Shown: positions 27,182-36,085, counted from the first letter of the stretch. The stretch is 64,000 nt of DNA from Romboutsia maritimum (GCF_002251085.2 NZ_NOJZ02000001.1:62001-126000); one strand, 5' to 3'. Program-made: numbers and translations. Notes: generated from the letters alone by a model not told the origin.

Positions 27182-27216
27182 AGAGTAATATAAAATAATT
27201 TATTTTACTCTTTTTT
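27182..27216 (+). terminator. Orphan hairpin with T run ahead of the cstA operon
   Basis: AGAGTAA (27182-27188) pairs with TTACTCT (27205-27211), with a further A/T pairing inside, followed by TTTTT. No plus-strand gene lies upstream; the neighbour is the divergent DMT gene starting at 27045. It therefore lies in the leader of the gene at 27261 and could act as an attenuator. The stem is almost all A-T, so it is weak. Confidence 0.35.
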
Positions 27217-27260
27217 AATTTCCAAAAATTATAAATATATTTTAGAAAGGAGGCATAATT

Positions 27261-27785
27261 ATTATTAGTACTCAAAATAATATAAGTTTATTATCTGTTA
27301 TTGACAATTTAAAGTCTAGCTTGTCCAGTTATTTTAATATTTACAATAACTTTTCATTAAATGACTATTCATTTGACTTTATGGGGGAATTTATTTTATC
27401 TAATTCAAAATACTTTTTAAGTAGACAGAAAGTTATATGGTCTTATGATAATAAAGAATATATCTTTGTTAAATCTTTACAAAACATCTCTTTAAATGAT
27501 TTCGATAACTTTATATTTCCTTTTTCAAATTTTGCATTAAATAATGTTGTAAATATAAACGAAAATCATATGTCTACATACGTAACTTTATTTTTAACTT
27601 CTCCAAATATTGATTTAGAATTATCTAGTTTAATAAAAAAATTCAAAAAAAGGAGAAGCTATAAGTTTGGTCTTAGAGGATATTCTAATTTTAGAATTAT
27701 TCTTTTTAATACATTAACTAAAGAATTTTTCTACAATAAAGACTCTAAAGATATTATTAATTTTTATAAGGAGGTATTGTTATGA
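27261..27785 (+). CDS. Hypothetical protein upstream of cstA, apparent AUU start
   Basis: A 174-residue soluble protein of no family I recognise. Visible features are 'DFMGEFILSNSKYFLSRQKVIWSYDNKEYIF' (in part: 'SRQKVIWSYDNKEYIF') and a basic patch 'KKFKKRRSYKFGLRGY' near 120-135. GAAAGGAGG (27245-27253) lies seven bases before an in-frame ATT at 27261. The first ordinary start is a TTG 20 codons further on with no ribosome binding site, so AUU is the best start. The last codons overlap the cstA start by four bases (ATGA), which implies translational coupling with CstA. Confidence 0.6.
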   Translation: MISTQNNISLLSVIDNLKSSLSSYFNIYNNFSLNDYSFDFMGEFILSNSKYFLSRQKVIWSYDNKEYIFVKSLQNISLNDFDNFIFPFSNFALNNVVNINENHMSTYVTLFLTSPNIDLELSSLIKKFKKRRSYKFGLRGYSNFRIILFNTLTKEFFYNKDSKDIINFYKEVLL

Positions 27786-29416
27786 ATACTTTTACATTAT
27801 TAATATTTAGTGCACTTATACTAATTATAGCTTATATTTTATACGGAGGTTATTTAGCTAAAAAATGGGGTATTGATGACTCCAGAAAAACTCCAGCTCA
27901 TACAAAATATGATGGTATCGACTATGTTCCATCTAAAACTCCAATCCTTATGGGCCATCATTTTGCATCAATAGCTGGTGCAGGTCCTATAGTAGGTCCT
28001 ATACAAGCAGCTATATTTGGCTGGATCCCTGTAACTTTATGGGTTCTAATCGGTAGTATATTTTTCGGAGGACTACAAGATTTCGGTTCTTTATTTGCTT
28101 CTATAAGACATGATGGAAAATCTATTGGTGAAATAATAGAAGTTAACATGGGTAAAAAAGGTAAAAGACTTTTTTCTTTATTCGCATGGCTTACTTTAAT
28201 ATTGGTAGTAGCTGCATTTTCTAACATTGTAGCTGATAGTTTCGTAAGTACACCTGCAGCTGGTAGTGCTTCTATTTTATTTATATTTTTAGCTATATTA
28301 TTCGGTATGGCTGTTTATAGATTTAAAATGCCTTTAAGTATAGCTACTGTAATAGGTGTTATATTGTTATTTGGTTGTATTTATTTAGGTTTTTTATTTC
28401 CTCTAGTTCTTCCTAAATACATTTGGATTCTTCTTCTTTTAGTTTATATTTTCATAGCATCTGTAACTCCTGTTTGGATTCTTCTACAACCTAGGGACTA
28501 TTTAAATTCTTTCTTGTTATATTCAATGATTGCTGGCTCTTTAATTGGTATATGCATATTGAGACCCGAAATACAAATGAGTGGATTTACAGGATTTACT
28601 GTAAATAACCAATATTTGTTCCCTGTTTTATTTGTAACCGTTGCTTGTGGTGCTATATCTGGATTCCACTCTTTAGTAGGTTCTGGTACTTCGGCTAAAC
28701 AACTATATAAAGAAAGTGATGCTCAAAAGATAGGTTATGGATCAATGCTTATAGAAGGTTTACTTGCTATAGTTGCTCTTATAACCGTAGCTTATATATC
28801 TCATGGTGATTTTACTAATCTTCTTAAAAATGGTGGACCTGTTAATGTATTCTCTGAAGGTATTGCAAACTTTATGCTATCATTTGGTATCCCTTTTAGT
28901 ATAGGAAAAACTTTTACATCTCTTGCAATTTCTGCTTTTGCTCTTACTTCCTTAGATACCTCAACTCGACTTGCAAGATTTATCTTCCAAGAGTTTTTTG
29001 ATGAAGATAAAAAAGAAAATAATAATGATAAAACTAATAAAAATAACCCTCTATCTAATATGTATCTATCAACAGGTATCACAGTTGTATTTTCAGGACT
29101 TCTTGCAATTATGGGATACGAAAAAATATGGCCAATATTTGGTTCTGCAAATCAACTTCTAGCTGCAATAGCTTTACTTGCTATAGCCTTATGGCTTGCT
29201 AACTCTAAACGAAGTTTTAAAGAATTCATAATCCCTATAATATTTATGTTTATTGTAACTATATTTTCTTTAATGTTAAATATAAAAGCAAATATTGGTG
29301 TAAATTATACTTTAGTAATTATAGCATCATTACTTTTAATTCTTGCGGGAATCTTAATCTATGAAGCTATATGCTTAATCTATAAAAATAAACATTCTCT
29401 AAAAAATTCAAAGTAA
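27782..29416 (+). CDS. cstA: Carbon starvation protein CstA family transporter
   Basis: A 544-residue membrane protein with about fifteen helices. N-terminal 'TPAHTKYDGIDYVPSKTP' and 'MGHHFASIAGAGPIVGP' (residues 57-73), then 'GGLQDFGSLFASIRHDGKSIGEI', 'SGFHSLVGSGTSAKQL' and 'TSLDTSTRLARFIFQE' (all quoted in part) are diagnostic of CstA/YjiY. These proteins import peptides or pyruvate during nutrient limitation. Length is close to the shorter Gram-positive form. TAAGGAGG precedes the ATG, which overlaps the end of the upstream gene. A strong terminator follows, so the operon is those two genes. Confidence 0.93.
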   Translation: MNTFTLLIFSALILIIAYILYGGYLAKKWGIDDSRKTPAHTKYDGIDYVPSKTPILMGHHFASIAGAGPIVGPIQAAIFGWIPVTLWVLIGSIFFGGLQDFGSLFASIRHDGKSIGEIIEVNMGKKGKRLFSLFAWLTLILVVAAFSNIVADSFVSTPAAGSASILFIFLAILFGMAVYRFKMPLSIATVIGVILLFGCIYLGFLFPLVLPKYIWILLLLVYIFIASVTPVWILLQPRDYLNSFLLYSMIAGSLIGICILRPEIQMSGFTGFTVNNQYLFPVLFVTVACGAISGFHSLVGSGTSAKQLYKESDAQKIGYGSMLIEGLLAIVALITVAYISHGDFTNLLKNGGPVNVFSEGIANFMLSFGIPFSIGKTFTSLAISAFALTSLDTSTRLARFIFQEFFDEDKKENNNDKTNKNNPLSNMYLSTGITVVFSGLLAIMGYEKIWPIFGSANQLLAAIALLAIALWLANSKRSFKEFIIPIIFMFIVTIFSLMLNIKANIGVNYTLVIIASLLLILAGILIYEAICLIYKNKHSLKNSK

Positions 29417-29429
29417 ATAATTAATTACT

Positions 29430-29476
29430 AAAGGAGCTGTATCAAAAATATAAAAATTTTGATATAGCTCCTTTTT
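29430..29476 (+). terminator. Terminator after cstA
   Basis: Arms 29430-29447 and 29457-29476 form an 18-bp stem with one mismatch, ending in CTTTTT. The central 21 bases (29442-29462) are identical to the centre of another terminator at 51859-51879. Confidence 0.85.
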
Positions 29477-29793
29477 ATCGAAAATCCACATACTTTTTAC
29501 TTATCATTTATACTTTGTATATATAGACATATTAAAAAAATAACTTATGCAATAATTATGTAAATTAATTTGTAATATTCAAAAACTTTTAAATAAAATT
29601 GTATTTATTAAGTTTTATAATTTCATTTATTTTCTTTTTTATAATTTTATGATAAAATAATTAGTATATTTTGATTTGCTTGGATATAAATTTAAATGCA
29701 AAACTTGAACATAATATATATGTAATAAATTTTTAGTTTCAAGCGCAATATCGTTATCATAACTAAATGTTTATAAAAATTAGGAGGATTAAT
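29477..29793. other. Intergenic stretch, no gene seen
   Basis: Very AT-rich. It should contain the promoter of the gene at 29794. A loose pairing exists between about 29678 and 29746 ('gcttgga' with 'tttcaagc'), which might be a leader hairpin. I see no known riboswitch. Confidence 0.4.
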
Positions 29794-30246
29794 ATGGGCT
29801 TAAAAGACAAATTTGCAGAGTCATTCGCTAGATCAAAAACTATGAGTGCATCTGAACAAAAGGCTAATGAAATAATGGGGAAATTACTTCTAAGAAAAGC
29901 AATCGTACCTATGGTTTTAATGTTCGTCGTAATAATAGCTGGATTTATGCTAAAGATAAATTCTTGGGCTATACTAGGAGTAAATTTAGTTATAGCGGCG
30001 GGAACTTACTTCTACATAAAAAAAGCTAGTGAAAAATATCAAAATTTCAAACCTTATGCAGGTAATTTAATTAGTTTAGAGAAAAAAGGCAAAAAGGATT
30101 ATGTTGCTATTATAAAACAAGGTAAATTACCTATAAAATTACAAATAGCTTATGGTGGGGAAGATCTTGAACATATCAAGAAAAATCAACAAGTTCAAAT
30201 ATACTATAATCCAGAAGCTAAAATATCTATATTAATTAGTAAATAA
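29794..30246 (+). CDS. Small membrane protein, unknown family
   Basis: A 150-residue protein. A charged N-terminal helix ('MGLKDKFAESFARSKTMSASEQKANE') is quoted in part: 'ESFARSKTMSASEQKANE'. Two membrane segments follow (about 40-60 and 65-82), then a basic cytoplasmic or external domain with 'YVAIIKQGKLPIKLQ' and 'QVQIYYNPEAKISI'. I do not recognise the family, though the shape resembles small clostridial proteins of unknown role. Nine codons upstream are in frame, but AGGAGG lies in front of the ATG at 29794. It is monocistronic, with a strong terminator after it. Confidence 0.7.
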   Translation: MGLKDKFAESFARSKTMSASEQKANEIMGKLLLRKAIVPMVLMFVVIIAGFMLKINSWAILGVNLVIAAGTYFYIKKASEKYQNFKPYAGNLISLEKKGKKDYVAIIKQGKLPIKLQIAYGGEDLEHIKKNQQVQIYYNPEAKISILISK

Positions 30247-30259
30247 TTATAAAAATAAA

Positions 30260-30299
30260 GCTGCTCTAAAATTTATATTTTAGAGCAGCCTATTTTTTA
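30260..30299. terminator. Bidirectional terminator
   Basis: A 13-bp perfect stem (30260-30272 with 30277-30289), four-base loop, then TATTTTTT. It separates the membrane protein gene from the convergent TSCPD gene. Confidence 0.85.
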
Positions 30300-30314
30300 T
30301 TTTTTTAGTAACTT

Positions 30315-30563
30315 TTAAGCATATTCTTTATATATTTTCAAAGCTTTTGCTAATTGATCTGGGCAAGATGTACCTTTATTTTTACATGGAATGTCCTCTA
30401 ACATGCTTATTATATCATCTATTGTTTTACCTTCTATTAAATGTTTTATAGCTATTAAACTGCCTGCACAGCCACCTTCAAAAACAACATCTACTAAAAC
30501 ATCATCTTCTATATCTAGTAAAATAGATTTTGAACAAACTCCTTTTGTATAATATCTATACAT
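30315..30563 (-). CDS. TSCPD domain protein, TIGR03905 family
   Basis: An 82-residue protein matching the TIGR03905 TSCPD family: 'TKGVCSKSILLDIEDD', 'FEGGCAGSLIAI' and the signature 'GTSCPDQLAKAL' near the C-terminus. Four conserved cysteines (in 'GVCSK', 'GGCAG', 'IPCKN' and 'TSCPD') could bind metal. The domain also occurs at the end of some vitamin B12-dependent ribonucleotide reductases, but the role of the free-standing form is unknown. AGGAGGTG precedes the ATG. Monocistronic. Confidence 0.88.
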   Translation of the reverse strand: MYRYYTKGVCSKSILLDIEDDVLVDVVFEGGCAGSLIAIKHLIEGKTIDDIISMLEDIPCKNKGTSCPDQLAKALKIYKEYA

Positions 30564-30718
30564 GCAAACACCTCCTACTTTAATAAAATATGTTTTTTAC
30601 AGTTTATTAATAACCTTTATTTCAATTTCAAAAATAATAACTCTAGCATTTAACATATATGTATGCTTTAATTTATTTATAGATAATTTAATTAATATTT
30701 ATGAAAGGATGTTTAAAA

Positions 30719-31135
30719 TTGGACAAAAATAATTTTTTTGATAATTACTTTAAACTTTTAACTTTATTATTTTGGCCTATTATTTTATATAAATGGCTAT
30801 TTATAGCTAATGAATCTGTAGAATATAAATTATTTATAATTTTTGCTATTTTATCTATAATTTATATAATCTCATTTTTATTTATTTTCTATAAAGATAA
30901 AAATATAAAACTTATAACAATACTTTATCGTATAAGTACTTTGTTAGCATTTTTATTTACACTTGGAAGTTTCTTATTATTTCCTAAGAATTTATTCTGG
31001 TTATATTTGAAAATGTTATTCCTTATTCTCTATTTTTATTTTTCTTGTGTTAAAGTGTCTAAGTATAAAATAGATGAAGGTGTTGTTGGAATTATTGGTT
31101 CTATTTTATTATTAGTAATAACTATATTCTATTAA
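30719..31135 (+). CDS. Small integral membrane protein, unknown family
   Basis: A 138-residue protein with about four to five hydrophobic segments (roughly 12-30, 38-58, 65-85, 90-108 and 118-136) and no soluble domain. I do not recognise it. The chosen start is TTG at 30719, preceded by AAAGGA. An ATG six codons upstream is in frame, but the Shine-Dalgarno overlaps it and it has none of its own. It stands alone between the TSCPD gene (divergent) and the parvulin gene downstream. Confidence 0.6.
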   Translation: MDKNNFFDNYFKLLTLLFWPIILYKWLFIANESVEYKLFIIFAILSIIYIISFLFIFYKDKNIKLITILYRISTLLAFLFTLGSFLLFPKNLFWLYLKMLFLILYFYFSCVKVSKYKIDEGVVGIIGSILLLVITIFY

Positions 31136-31239
31136 ATTATATATATAAGGAAATATTAGACATATATAATTTTTTCTGATATTATTTAAACTAAAGGTTA
31201 ATATTAATAATTAAATAGAATATAAAGGAGTTAACTATT

Positions 31240-31995
31240 ATGGAAAAAAAAGTTTTAGCTACAATTGGTCAAAAAGAAATAACTAATTTAGACATCGAAA
31301 GTGCTTTAAGTAGTCTTGATCCATATCAAGCTATGCATTTTAATACAGAAGAAGGAAAAAAACAATTATTAGAAGATTTAGTTAATCAAGAATTATTCTT
31401 CATAGAAGCTCAAGAAGAAGAATTACATAATGATGAAGGCTTTAAAGCTGAAATGAAAAAAATAGAAGAAAATATGTTAAAACAATATGCTATAAATAAA
31501 GTTCTAAGCAGTGTTAAATTAACTGAAGATGAAAAGAAAGCTTTCTTTGAAGCTAACAAAAGTAAATTTAATAAATCAGAAACAGCTTCTGCTAAACACA
31601 TATTAGTAGACAATGAAGATACAGCTAAAGATATTCTTAATAAAATAAATGCTGGTGAAGTATCTTTCGAAGACGCTGCTGCTGCACATTCTACTTGCCC
31701 ATCTAAAGATGCTGGTGGAGATTTAGGTTCATTCCCTAGAGGTCAAATGGTTCCTGAATTTGAAGAAGCAGTATTCTCTATGAATAAAGGTGAAGTAAGA
31801 GGGCCTGTTCAGACTCAATTTGGATATCATTTAATAAAATTAGAAGATATGCAACCTGGTGGGGAATCTGAATATGAAGAAGTTCAAAGTGAAATAGAAA
31901 AAACTTTAATGTACCAAAAACAAAGTCAAGTTTATGGTCAAAAATTAAATGATCTTAAAACTAAATACCAAAATACTATTAAATTTAATGATTAA
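31240..31995 (+). CDS. Parvulin-type peptidyl-prolyl isomerase, no signal peptide
   Basis: A 251-residue protein with a SurA/PrsA-like N-terminal helical region (about 1-110) and a parvulin domain (about 116-210: 'ASAKHILVDNED', 'STCPSKDAGGDLGSFPRGQMV', 'FGYHLIKLE'; second quoted in part as 'SKDAGGDLGSFPRGQMV'). PrsA homologues are lipoproteins that fold secreted proteins, but this one starts 'MEKKVLATIGQKEITN' with no signal peptide or lipobox. It is therefore likely cytoplasmic, a form common in Clostridia. AAGGAG precedes the ATG. A terminator follows. The fold is certain; the clients are unknown. Confidence 0.9.
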   Translation: MEKKVLATIGQKEITNLDIESALSSLDPYQAMHFNTEEGKKQLLEDLVNQELFFIEAQEEELHNDEGFKAEMKKIEENMLKQYAINKVLSSVKLTEDEKKAFFEANKSKFNKSETASAKHILVDNEDTAKDILNKINAGEVSFEDAAAAHSTCPSKDAGGDLGSFPRGQMVPEFEEAVFSMNKGEVRGPVQTQFGYHLIKLEDMQPGGESEYEEVQSEIEKTLMYQKQSQVYGQKLNDLKTKYQNTIKFND

Positions 31996-32002
31996 TAAAA
32001 AT

Positions 32003-32038
32003 AAAAGCGTGGTGAATTTCACCCGCTTCTATTTTTTT
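32003..32038. terminator. Bidirectional terminator
   Basis: GCG and GGTG arms pair with CACC and CGC (32005-32016 with 32018-32028, one bulge), followed by seven T on the plus strand. The minus strand also ends in a T-rich tail for the convergent CBS gene. Confidence 0.75.
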
Positions 32039-32060
32039 ATTTAATTTTTTATTTAATTTT

Positions 32061-32465
32061 CTATGCACGCATTTTTTCGTAGCAATACCCTATTATATCC
32101 CTTCTCTTTATTATTCCTATAAAAATTTCTTGATCATCTATTACAGGAACAAAATTTTGATTCATAGACTTAGATATTAAATCTTCTATATTAGCATCTA
32201 TAGATACAGGAGTATTGTCCATTCTTCTTTTTATACTCATTATAGGTATATCTTCTATGCTTCTTAGGTCTAAAGAAAGATCATTTTTTAACGTCCATAA
32301 TAAATCCCCTTCGGTTATTGTTCCAACGTATTTTCCTTCTTTATTAATTATAGGGATTGCAGAATATCTGTGATATTCCATCTTCTCTAAAGCTTGCCTC
32401 ATAGTGTAGTCTTCATATATATACGCAACTTCACTTTTAGGTGTTAGAAAAAACAATATGTTCAC
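32061..32465 (-). CDS. CBS-domain pair protein
   Basis: A 134-residue protein that is almost entirely two CBS domains (about 15-65 and 78-130), with 'YSAIPIINKEGKYVGTITEGDLLW' (in part: 'IPIINKEGKYVGTITEGD') and 'NFVPVIDDQEIFIGIIKRRDII' (in part: 'VPVIDDQEIFIGIIKRRD'). CBS pairs bind adenine nucleotides and regulate partners; this stand-alone form has no attached effector domain. The start is GTG with GGAGGTG seven bases upstream. No partner gene is obvious nearby. Role unknown beyond nucleotide sensing. Confidence 0.85.
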   Translation of the reverse strand: MNILFFLTPKSEVAYIYEDYTMRQALEKMEYHRYSAIPIINKEGKYVGTITEGDLLWTLKNDLSLDLRSIEDIPIMSIKRRMDNTPVSIDANIEDLISKSMNQNFVPVIDDQEIFIGIIKRRDIIGYCYEKMRA

Positions 32466-32636
32466 AATACTACACCTCCATATACTTTTGTAATAACTTC
32501 TATCTTTTACAAAAGCAGTATAGTTGTTTTTTTCTACATTATTAATTCTAACATATTTAGAGTTGTATTTAAATTTTTATTTTAAAATATTTTTTTTGGG
32601 TATATACTTACTAGATTCAATTTAGGAGGCATCTAC

Positions 32637-33413
32637 ATGATATTTGATTATAATAAAGAAGTTGAAAATATATTAAATAAAATTTATGAAAAAAAAATAC
32701 ATGATATAGTTATAAAAACTAATACTAAATCCATTGATAAAAAAAACATATATAGTTTATCAAATACCATAATATCTACTAACGTATATTTAGGAAGTGA
32801 TTTTGATGAATTTATTATCAGTTTAATTCCTTCTGGTAAAGATGGTTATTTCTTTAGATGTGAAATTGCTAGAAACAAAAATTACTCTTTTCCAAAACTT
32901 TACGATTACCTTGGTAACCCATTAAAAAATCCTAGCTATAATAAATTTGCATATCAGCTTTGGGAAAGCAACATGAACGATATGTTAATATCTGATATTC
33001 AATATAAATTTAATCAAAAGGATTTTAATAAATTTGTTAAAAACAATTTAAAATATATTATAGATGATTTAGTTTATACTATTAATAAAAATAAAAAATT
33101 AGAAAATATAATCTTACCTATAAAAAGTAAAAATGATTTAATTCCTGTTATTAAATCCATGCTAATTAATAAAGAGCTTGACTTCTCATGGATTGAACTT
33201 ATTGTAGATATTGATATGATTAGAGATTATATGTCTAAATTTTCAGTTGCACTTAATATGTATGATGAATTTGATATGATAGACGATAAATTAGAGTTTT
33301 GTATTGATAATTTTTGTAAATACAATTCAAATGAACTCTTTGACTTATTAGTAAATGAAAAAAACTTTGTATTTAAAAAAGGTATTGGACTAATAAAAAA
33401 TAATAATAATTAG
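32637..33413 (+). CDS. Hypothetical protein, unknown family
   Basis: A 258-residue soluble protein, rich in Asn, Lys and Asp, with no motif I recognise. The first half looks mixed alpha/beta ('FIISLIPSGKDGYFFRCEIARN' in part: 'LIPSGKDGYFFRCEIARN'); the second half is helical, with many Phe and Tyr. No signal peptide or membrane segment. GGAGGCA precedes the ATG. It is alone on its strand between the CBS gene (divergent) and cspA (convergent). Confidence 0.65.
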   Translation: MIFDYNKEVENILNKIYEKKIHDIVIKTNTKSIDKKNIYSLSNTIISTNVYLGSDFDEFIISLIPSGKDGYFFRCEIARNKNYSFPKLYDYLGNPLKNPSYNKFAYQLWESNMNDMLISDIQYKFNQKDFNKFVKNNLKYIIDDLVYTINKNKKLENIILPIKSKNDLIPVIKSMLINKELDFSWIELIVDIDMIRDYMSKFSVALNMYDEFDMIDDKLEFCIDNFCKYNSNELFDLLVNEKNFVFKKGIGLIKNNNN

Positions 33414-33419
33414 AATAAT

Positions 33420-33442
33420 AAAAAGCCGCTATTAAGCGGCTT
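33420..33442 (-). terminator. Terminator of the cold shock gene
   Basis: An 8-bp stem (33435-33442 with 33423-33430) with a four-base loop, followed on the minus strand by TTTTTATT. It lies 45 bases downstream of the cspA stop codon and also borders the convergent hypothetical gene. Confidence 0.75.
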
Positions 33443-33486
33443 GAATTTCACATATTACTAGACTTACTAATATATATGAATTTTAA

Positions 33487-33687
33487 TTATAATCTAACTA
33501 CGTTAGCAGCTTGAGGACCTTTAGCTCCTTCAACTACTTCGAATTCAACGTTTTGTCCTTCTTCTAAAGACTTGTATCCATCACCAGTTATAGCTGAGAA
33601 ATGTACGAAAACATCTCCTTCACCTTCTACAGATATAAATCCAAATCCTTTTTCATTGTTAAACCATTTAACTACACCAGTTTTCAT
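33487..33687 (-). CDS. Cold shock protein, CspA family
   Basis: A 66-residue single cold-shock domain with RNP1 'KGFGFISV' (residues 13-20) and RNP2 'VFVHFSAI' (26-33), ending '[10 protein letters not shown]'. Such proteins bind single-stranded RNA and DNA and act as RNA chaperones. The ATG has AGGAGG. About 180 bases of AT-rich DNA precede it, enough for a structured leader, but I cannot identify a thermosensor by eye. Monocistronic. Confidence 0.96.
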   Translation of the reverse strand: MKTGVVKWFNNEKGFGFISVEGEGDVFVHFSAITGDGYKSLEEGQNVEFEVVEGAKGPQAANVVRL

Positions 33688-33856
33688 TTAATAAATCCTC
33701 CTAAAAAAACACAAATATTTAGCTACTTTGCTTTGTAACTTTACTTTCACTTTAGCATATATATTTGTTTTTGTCAAACATAATTAAGTTTATACTTTTT
33801 TTATAGTTATATTGTTTAAATAATAATTTTTTATAGTTTAAAAACTTAATTTATTA

Positions 33857-33884
33857 ATAAAACAAAAGTTAATAATTAACTTTT
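33857..33884 (-). terminator. Hairpin overlapping the end of the Amidase_6 gene
   Basis: AAAAGTTAAT pairs around a short loop with its complement (33864-33884), spanning the stop codon at 33869-33871, and continues on the minus strand into GTTTTATT. The stem has little G+C, so it is a weak terminator. Confidence 0.5.
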
Positions 33885-35014
33885 ATTATATGAAATCTTA
33901 TATCTTTGTCACTCCATCCTAAATCCCAAGGAACTAATAATCTATCCGTATTATGACATGTTACTAAAGGATAACCTTTTGAATCTATTCCTGTTACAGT
34001 AGATACATGAGTTATTCTTCCTCCCTTTTCATATCCCACAAAATCACCTGGTCTTAAACTATAAGCTTGTTTGTATACATCTTGATAAGAACCTTTTGCA
34101 ACTAATGTTGCTCTTCCACTGTATATCATATAGTTTTTAAATGCTTGAGCATTCACCCATGCTTTTGTTCCATCTCCATTATTATAATTCCAAGTCCCAT
34201 TCTTTTTAAATCTTCCACTTTCAAACATTATTTGTGAAGCAAAATTCGCACAATCTCCACCTTCTGGATTATAATCTCTATACTTAGAATTAAACTTTAG
34301 TCCATATTCTTCATCGGCTGCTGCTCCACAATACTGATGTGCATAATTTACAGCATTTTGTTGCTCTGCACTTAATTGTAATTTTTCTTGTTCTTTAGAC
34401 ATTATATAATTTTTTATGTCTTCAGATTTTATATTTTCTAGATTTAAAGAATCTGCAAATGGATCTGTATACCATTCCTTAGTTATTACATACTGATTAT
34501 CTCTTATTTTAACATTTAAATAATGATATGTACCTATTCTAAACATATTCTCATTATCTAGTTGATTTTCATATGAATATTTATACTCTGTAGATACTGT
34601 ACATATAATTCCATAAAGGTCTTCTTCTTTTTCCTTTATTTTTTTAACCTTTACTTTTGTTTTTATATCTTTAAATTTAACACCTTGTTTACTAGACCAA
34701 TTCTCTAAATATCTCATTTTTTTTACTTCATGTTCATAAGCCCATAATCCAAATTTCTTATGAGTTTCATATAATTCTTTTAAACTATCTTCATTTTTCT
34801 CTAATAAAGCTTTGTTTCTATAATCAAATAAATTTTCTAATAATAATTTGTACTGATCATTCATTTCATCATTTTCAATAGTACTTGTTTCTATTACCTC
34901 ATCTCTAATTTTCTGCTCTAGATTAACTTTTACACATAATGCTAAAGTAAAAATTAAAAATGCTGATAATATAGTGTATTTGATGTACTTATTTTTTCTT
35001 ATGAGTTTTTTCAA
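33869..35014 (-). CDS. Secreted amidase domain protein (Amidase_6, PF12671)
   Basis: A 381-residue exported protein. A signal or anchor segment (about 8-28) is followed by a variable middle region (30-220). The C-terminal domain has candidate nucleophile Cys in 'GGDCANFASQIMFESG' near 255 and His in 'GRITHVSTVTGID' near 337, then 'CHNTDRL'. This Cys-His arrangement is that of the putative amidase domain, an NlpC/P60-like fold in clostridial and bacillary surface proteins. Upstream codons are in frame, but GGGAGGT lies six bases before the TTG at 35014, giving 'MKKLIRKNKY' as a proper signal-peptide start. Likely a wall hydrolase; substrate unproven. Confidence 0.82.
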   Translation of the reverse strand: MKKLIRKNKYIKYTILSAFLIFTLALCVKVNLEQKIRDEVIETSTIENDEMNDQYKLLLENLFDYRNKALLEKNEDSLKELYETHKKFGLWAYEHEVKKMRYLENWSSKQGVKFKDIKTKVKVKKIKEKEEDLYGIICTVSTEYKYSYENQLDNENMFRIGTYHYLNVKIRDNQYVITKEWYTDPFADSLNLENIKSEDIKNYIMSKEQEKLQLSAEQQNAVNYAHQYCGAAADEEYGLKFNSKYRDYNPEGGDCANFASQIMFESGRFKKNGTWNYNNGDGTKAWVNAQAFKNYMIYSGRATLVAKGSYQDVYKQAYSLRPGDFVGYEKGGRITHVSTVTGIDSKGYPLVTCHNTDRLLVPWDLGWSDKDIRFHIIKVNY

Positions 35015-35263
35015 CTTTATACCTCCCATTAAATATAACACCCTATATTTTTCAAATATATACTTTCCTATATTAAATAGAATTTAGTTATTTTTTATTT
35101 ATTATATCCAATTAGAGTTAAATAATTTTATTTATTTCTTATTATTAAATTAATCATTTATTAATATATTTTTTATTTTATTTTGTTGTAGATACTACTT
35201 TTTTATAACCTTTAGTAGTAATATATATTTATAACAACATGTATTTAATTATGGAGGATTACT

Positions 35264-36085
35264 ATGTTAAAAAAAGTAGCAGCTATAAATGATTTATCTG
35301 GGGTGGGAAAATGTTCTCTGAGTGTAGCTATTCCTATTCTTTCGGCTTTAAAAGTTCAATGTTGTCCTTTCCCAACTGCAATACTTTCAAGCCAGACTGG
35401 ATATCCTGAGTATTCATTTTTTGATTTTACAAATGAAATGATTACATATTCTAATGTATGGAAAAATCTAAATCTTAATTTTGATTGTATATATACTGGC
35501 TTTTTAGGATCAAAGTATCAAATTGAAATAGTCTCTAAATTTATAAAAGAAAATAAGACTTCTCTTATAGTTGTTGATCCCGTAATGGGCGATGATGGTC
35601 TTGTTTATCCTGTATTTGATACTGAAATGTGCAATAAGATTAAAAATTTAGTTAAAGTTTCTGACCTAACTACACCAAATCTAACGGAAGCATGTATATT
35701 AACAGGAAGAAATTATTCTAAAAAGAACTTTACTAGAGATGAACTTATTAACTTAGCTAAAGATGTTTGTAGTATTGGACCTAGTAAAGTAGTCATTACA
35801 GGCATATTAGAAGGAGATAATATACTTAATCTAGCTTATGATAAAGCTATTGATAAATACTTTTTTACATCTGTAAAATATAATAATTGCTCTTATAGTG
35901 GTACTGGTGATATATTTACATCTATTATTTCTGGATTATTAACTAATGGTTATGATTTAAATTTTGCAGTTATTACAGCAACCAACTTCATTTCAAAAAC
36001 TATTGATTATACATCTAAATTTAATATTGATAGAAATGATGGCGTAATGTTTGAAAAATTTTTATGCGATTTAACATGTATATAA
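35264..36085 (+). CDS. pdxY: Pyridoxamine/pyridoxal kinase
   Basis: A 273-residue PfkB/ribokinase-like enzyme that phosphorylates pyridoxal or pyridoxamine in PLP salvage. The start 'KKVAAINDLSGVGKCSL' and 'CCPFPTAILSSQTGYPEY' are characteristic. 'VVDPVMGDDG' lies near 107 and 'TPNLTEACILTG' near 140. The catalytic 'YSGTGDIF' (Asp in GTGD) is near 211. GGAGG precedes the ATG. It is monocistronic, closed by a short hairpin. PLP-dependent proteins (the MocR regulator and an aminotransferase) are elsewhere in the window, but there is no linked PLP gene cluster. Confidence 0.92.
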   Translation: MLKKVAAINDLSGVGKCSLSVAIPILSALKVQCCPFPTAILSSQTGYPEYSFFDFTNEMITYSNVWKNLNLNFDCIYTGFLGSKYQIEIVSKFIKENKTSLIVVDPVMGDDGLVYPVFDTEMCNKIKNLVKVSDLTTPNLTEACILTGRNYSKKNFTRDELINLAKDVCSIGPSKVVITGILEGDNILNLAYDKAIDKYFFTSVKYNNCSYSGTGDIFTSIISGLLTNGYDLNFAVITATNFISKTIDYTSKFNIDRNDGVMFEKFLCDLTCI

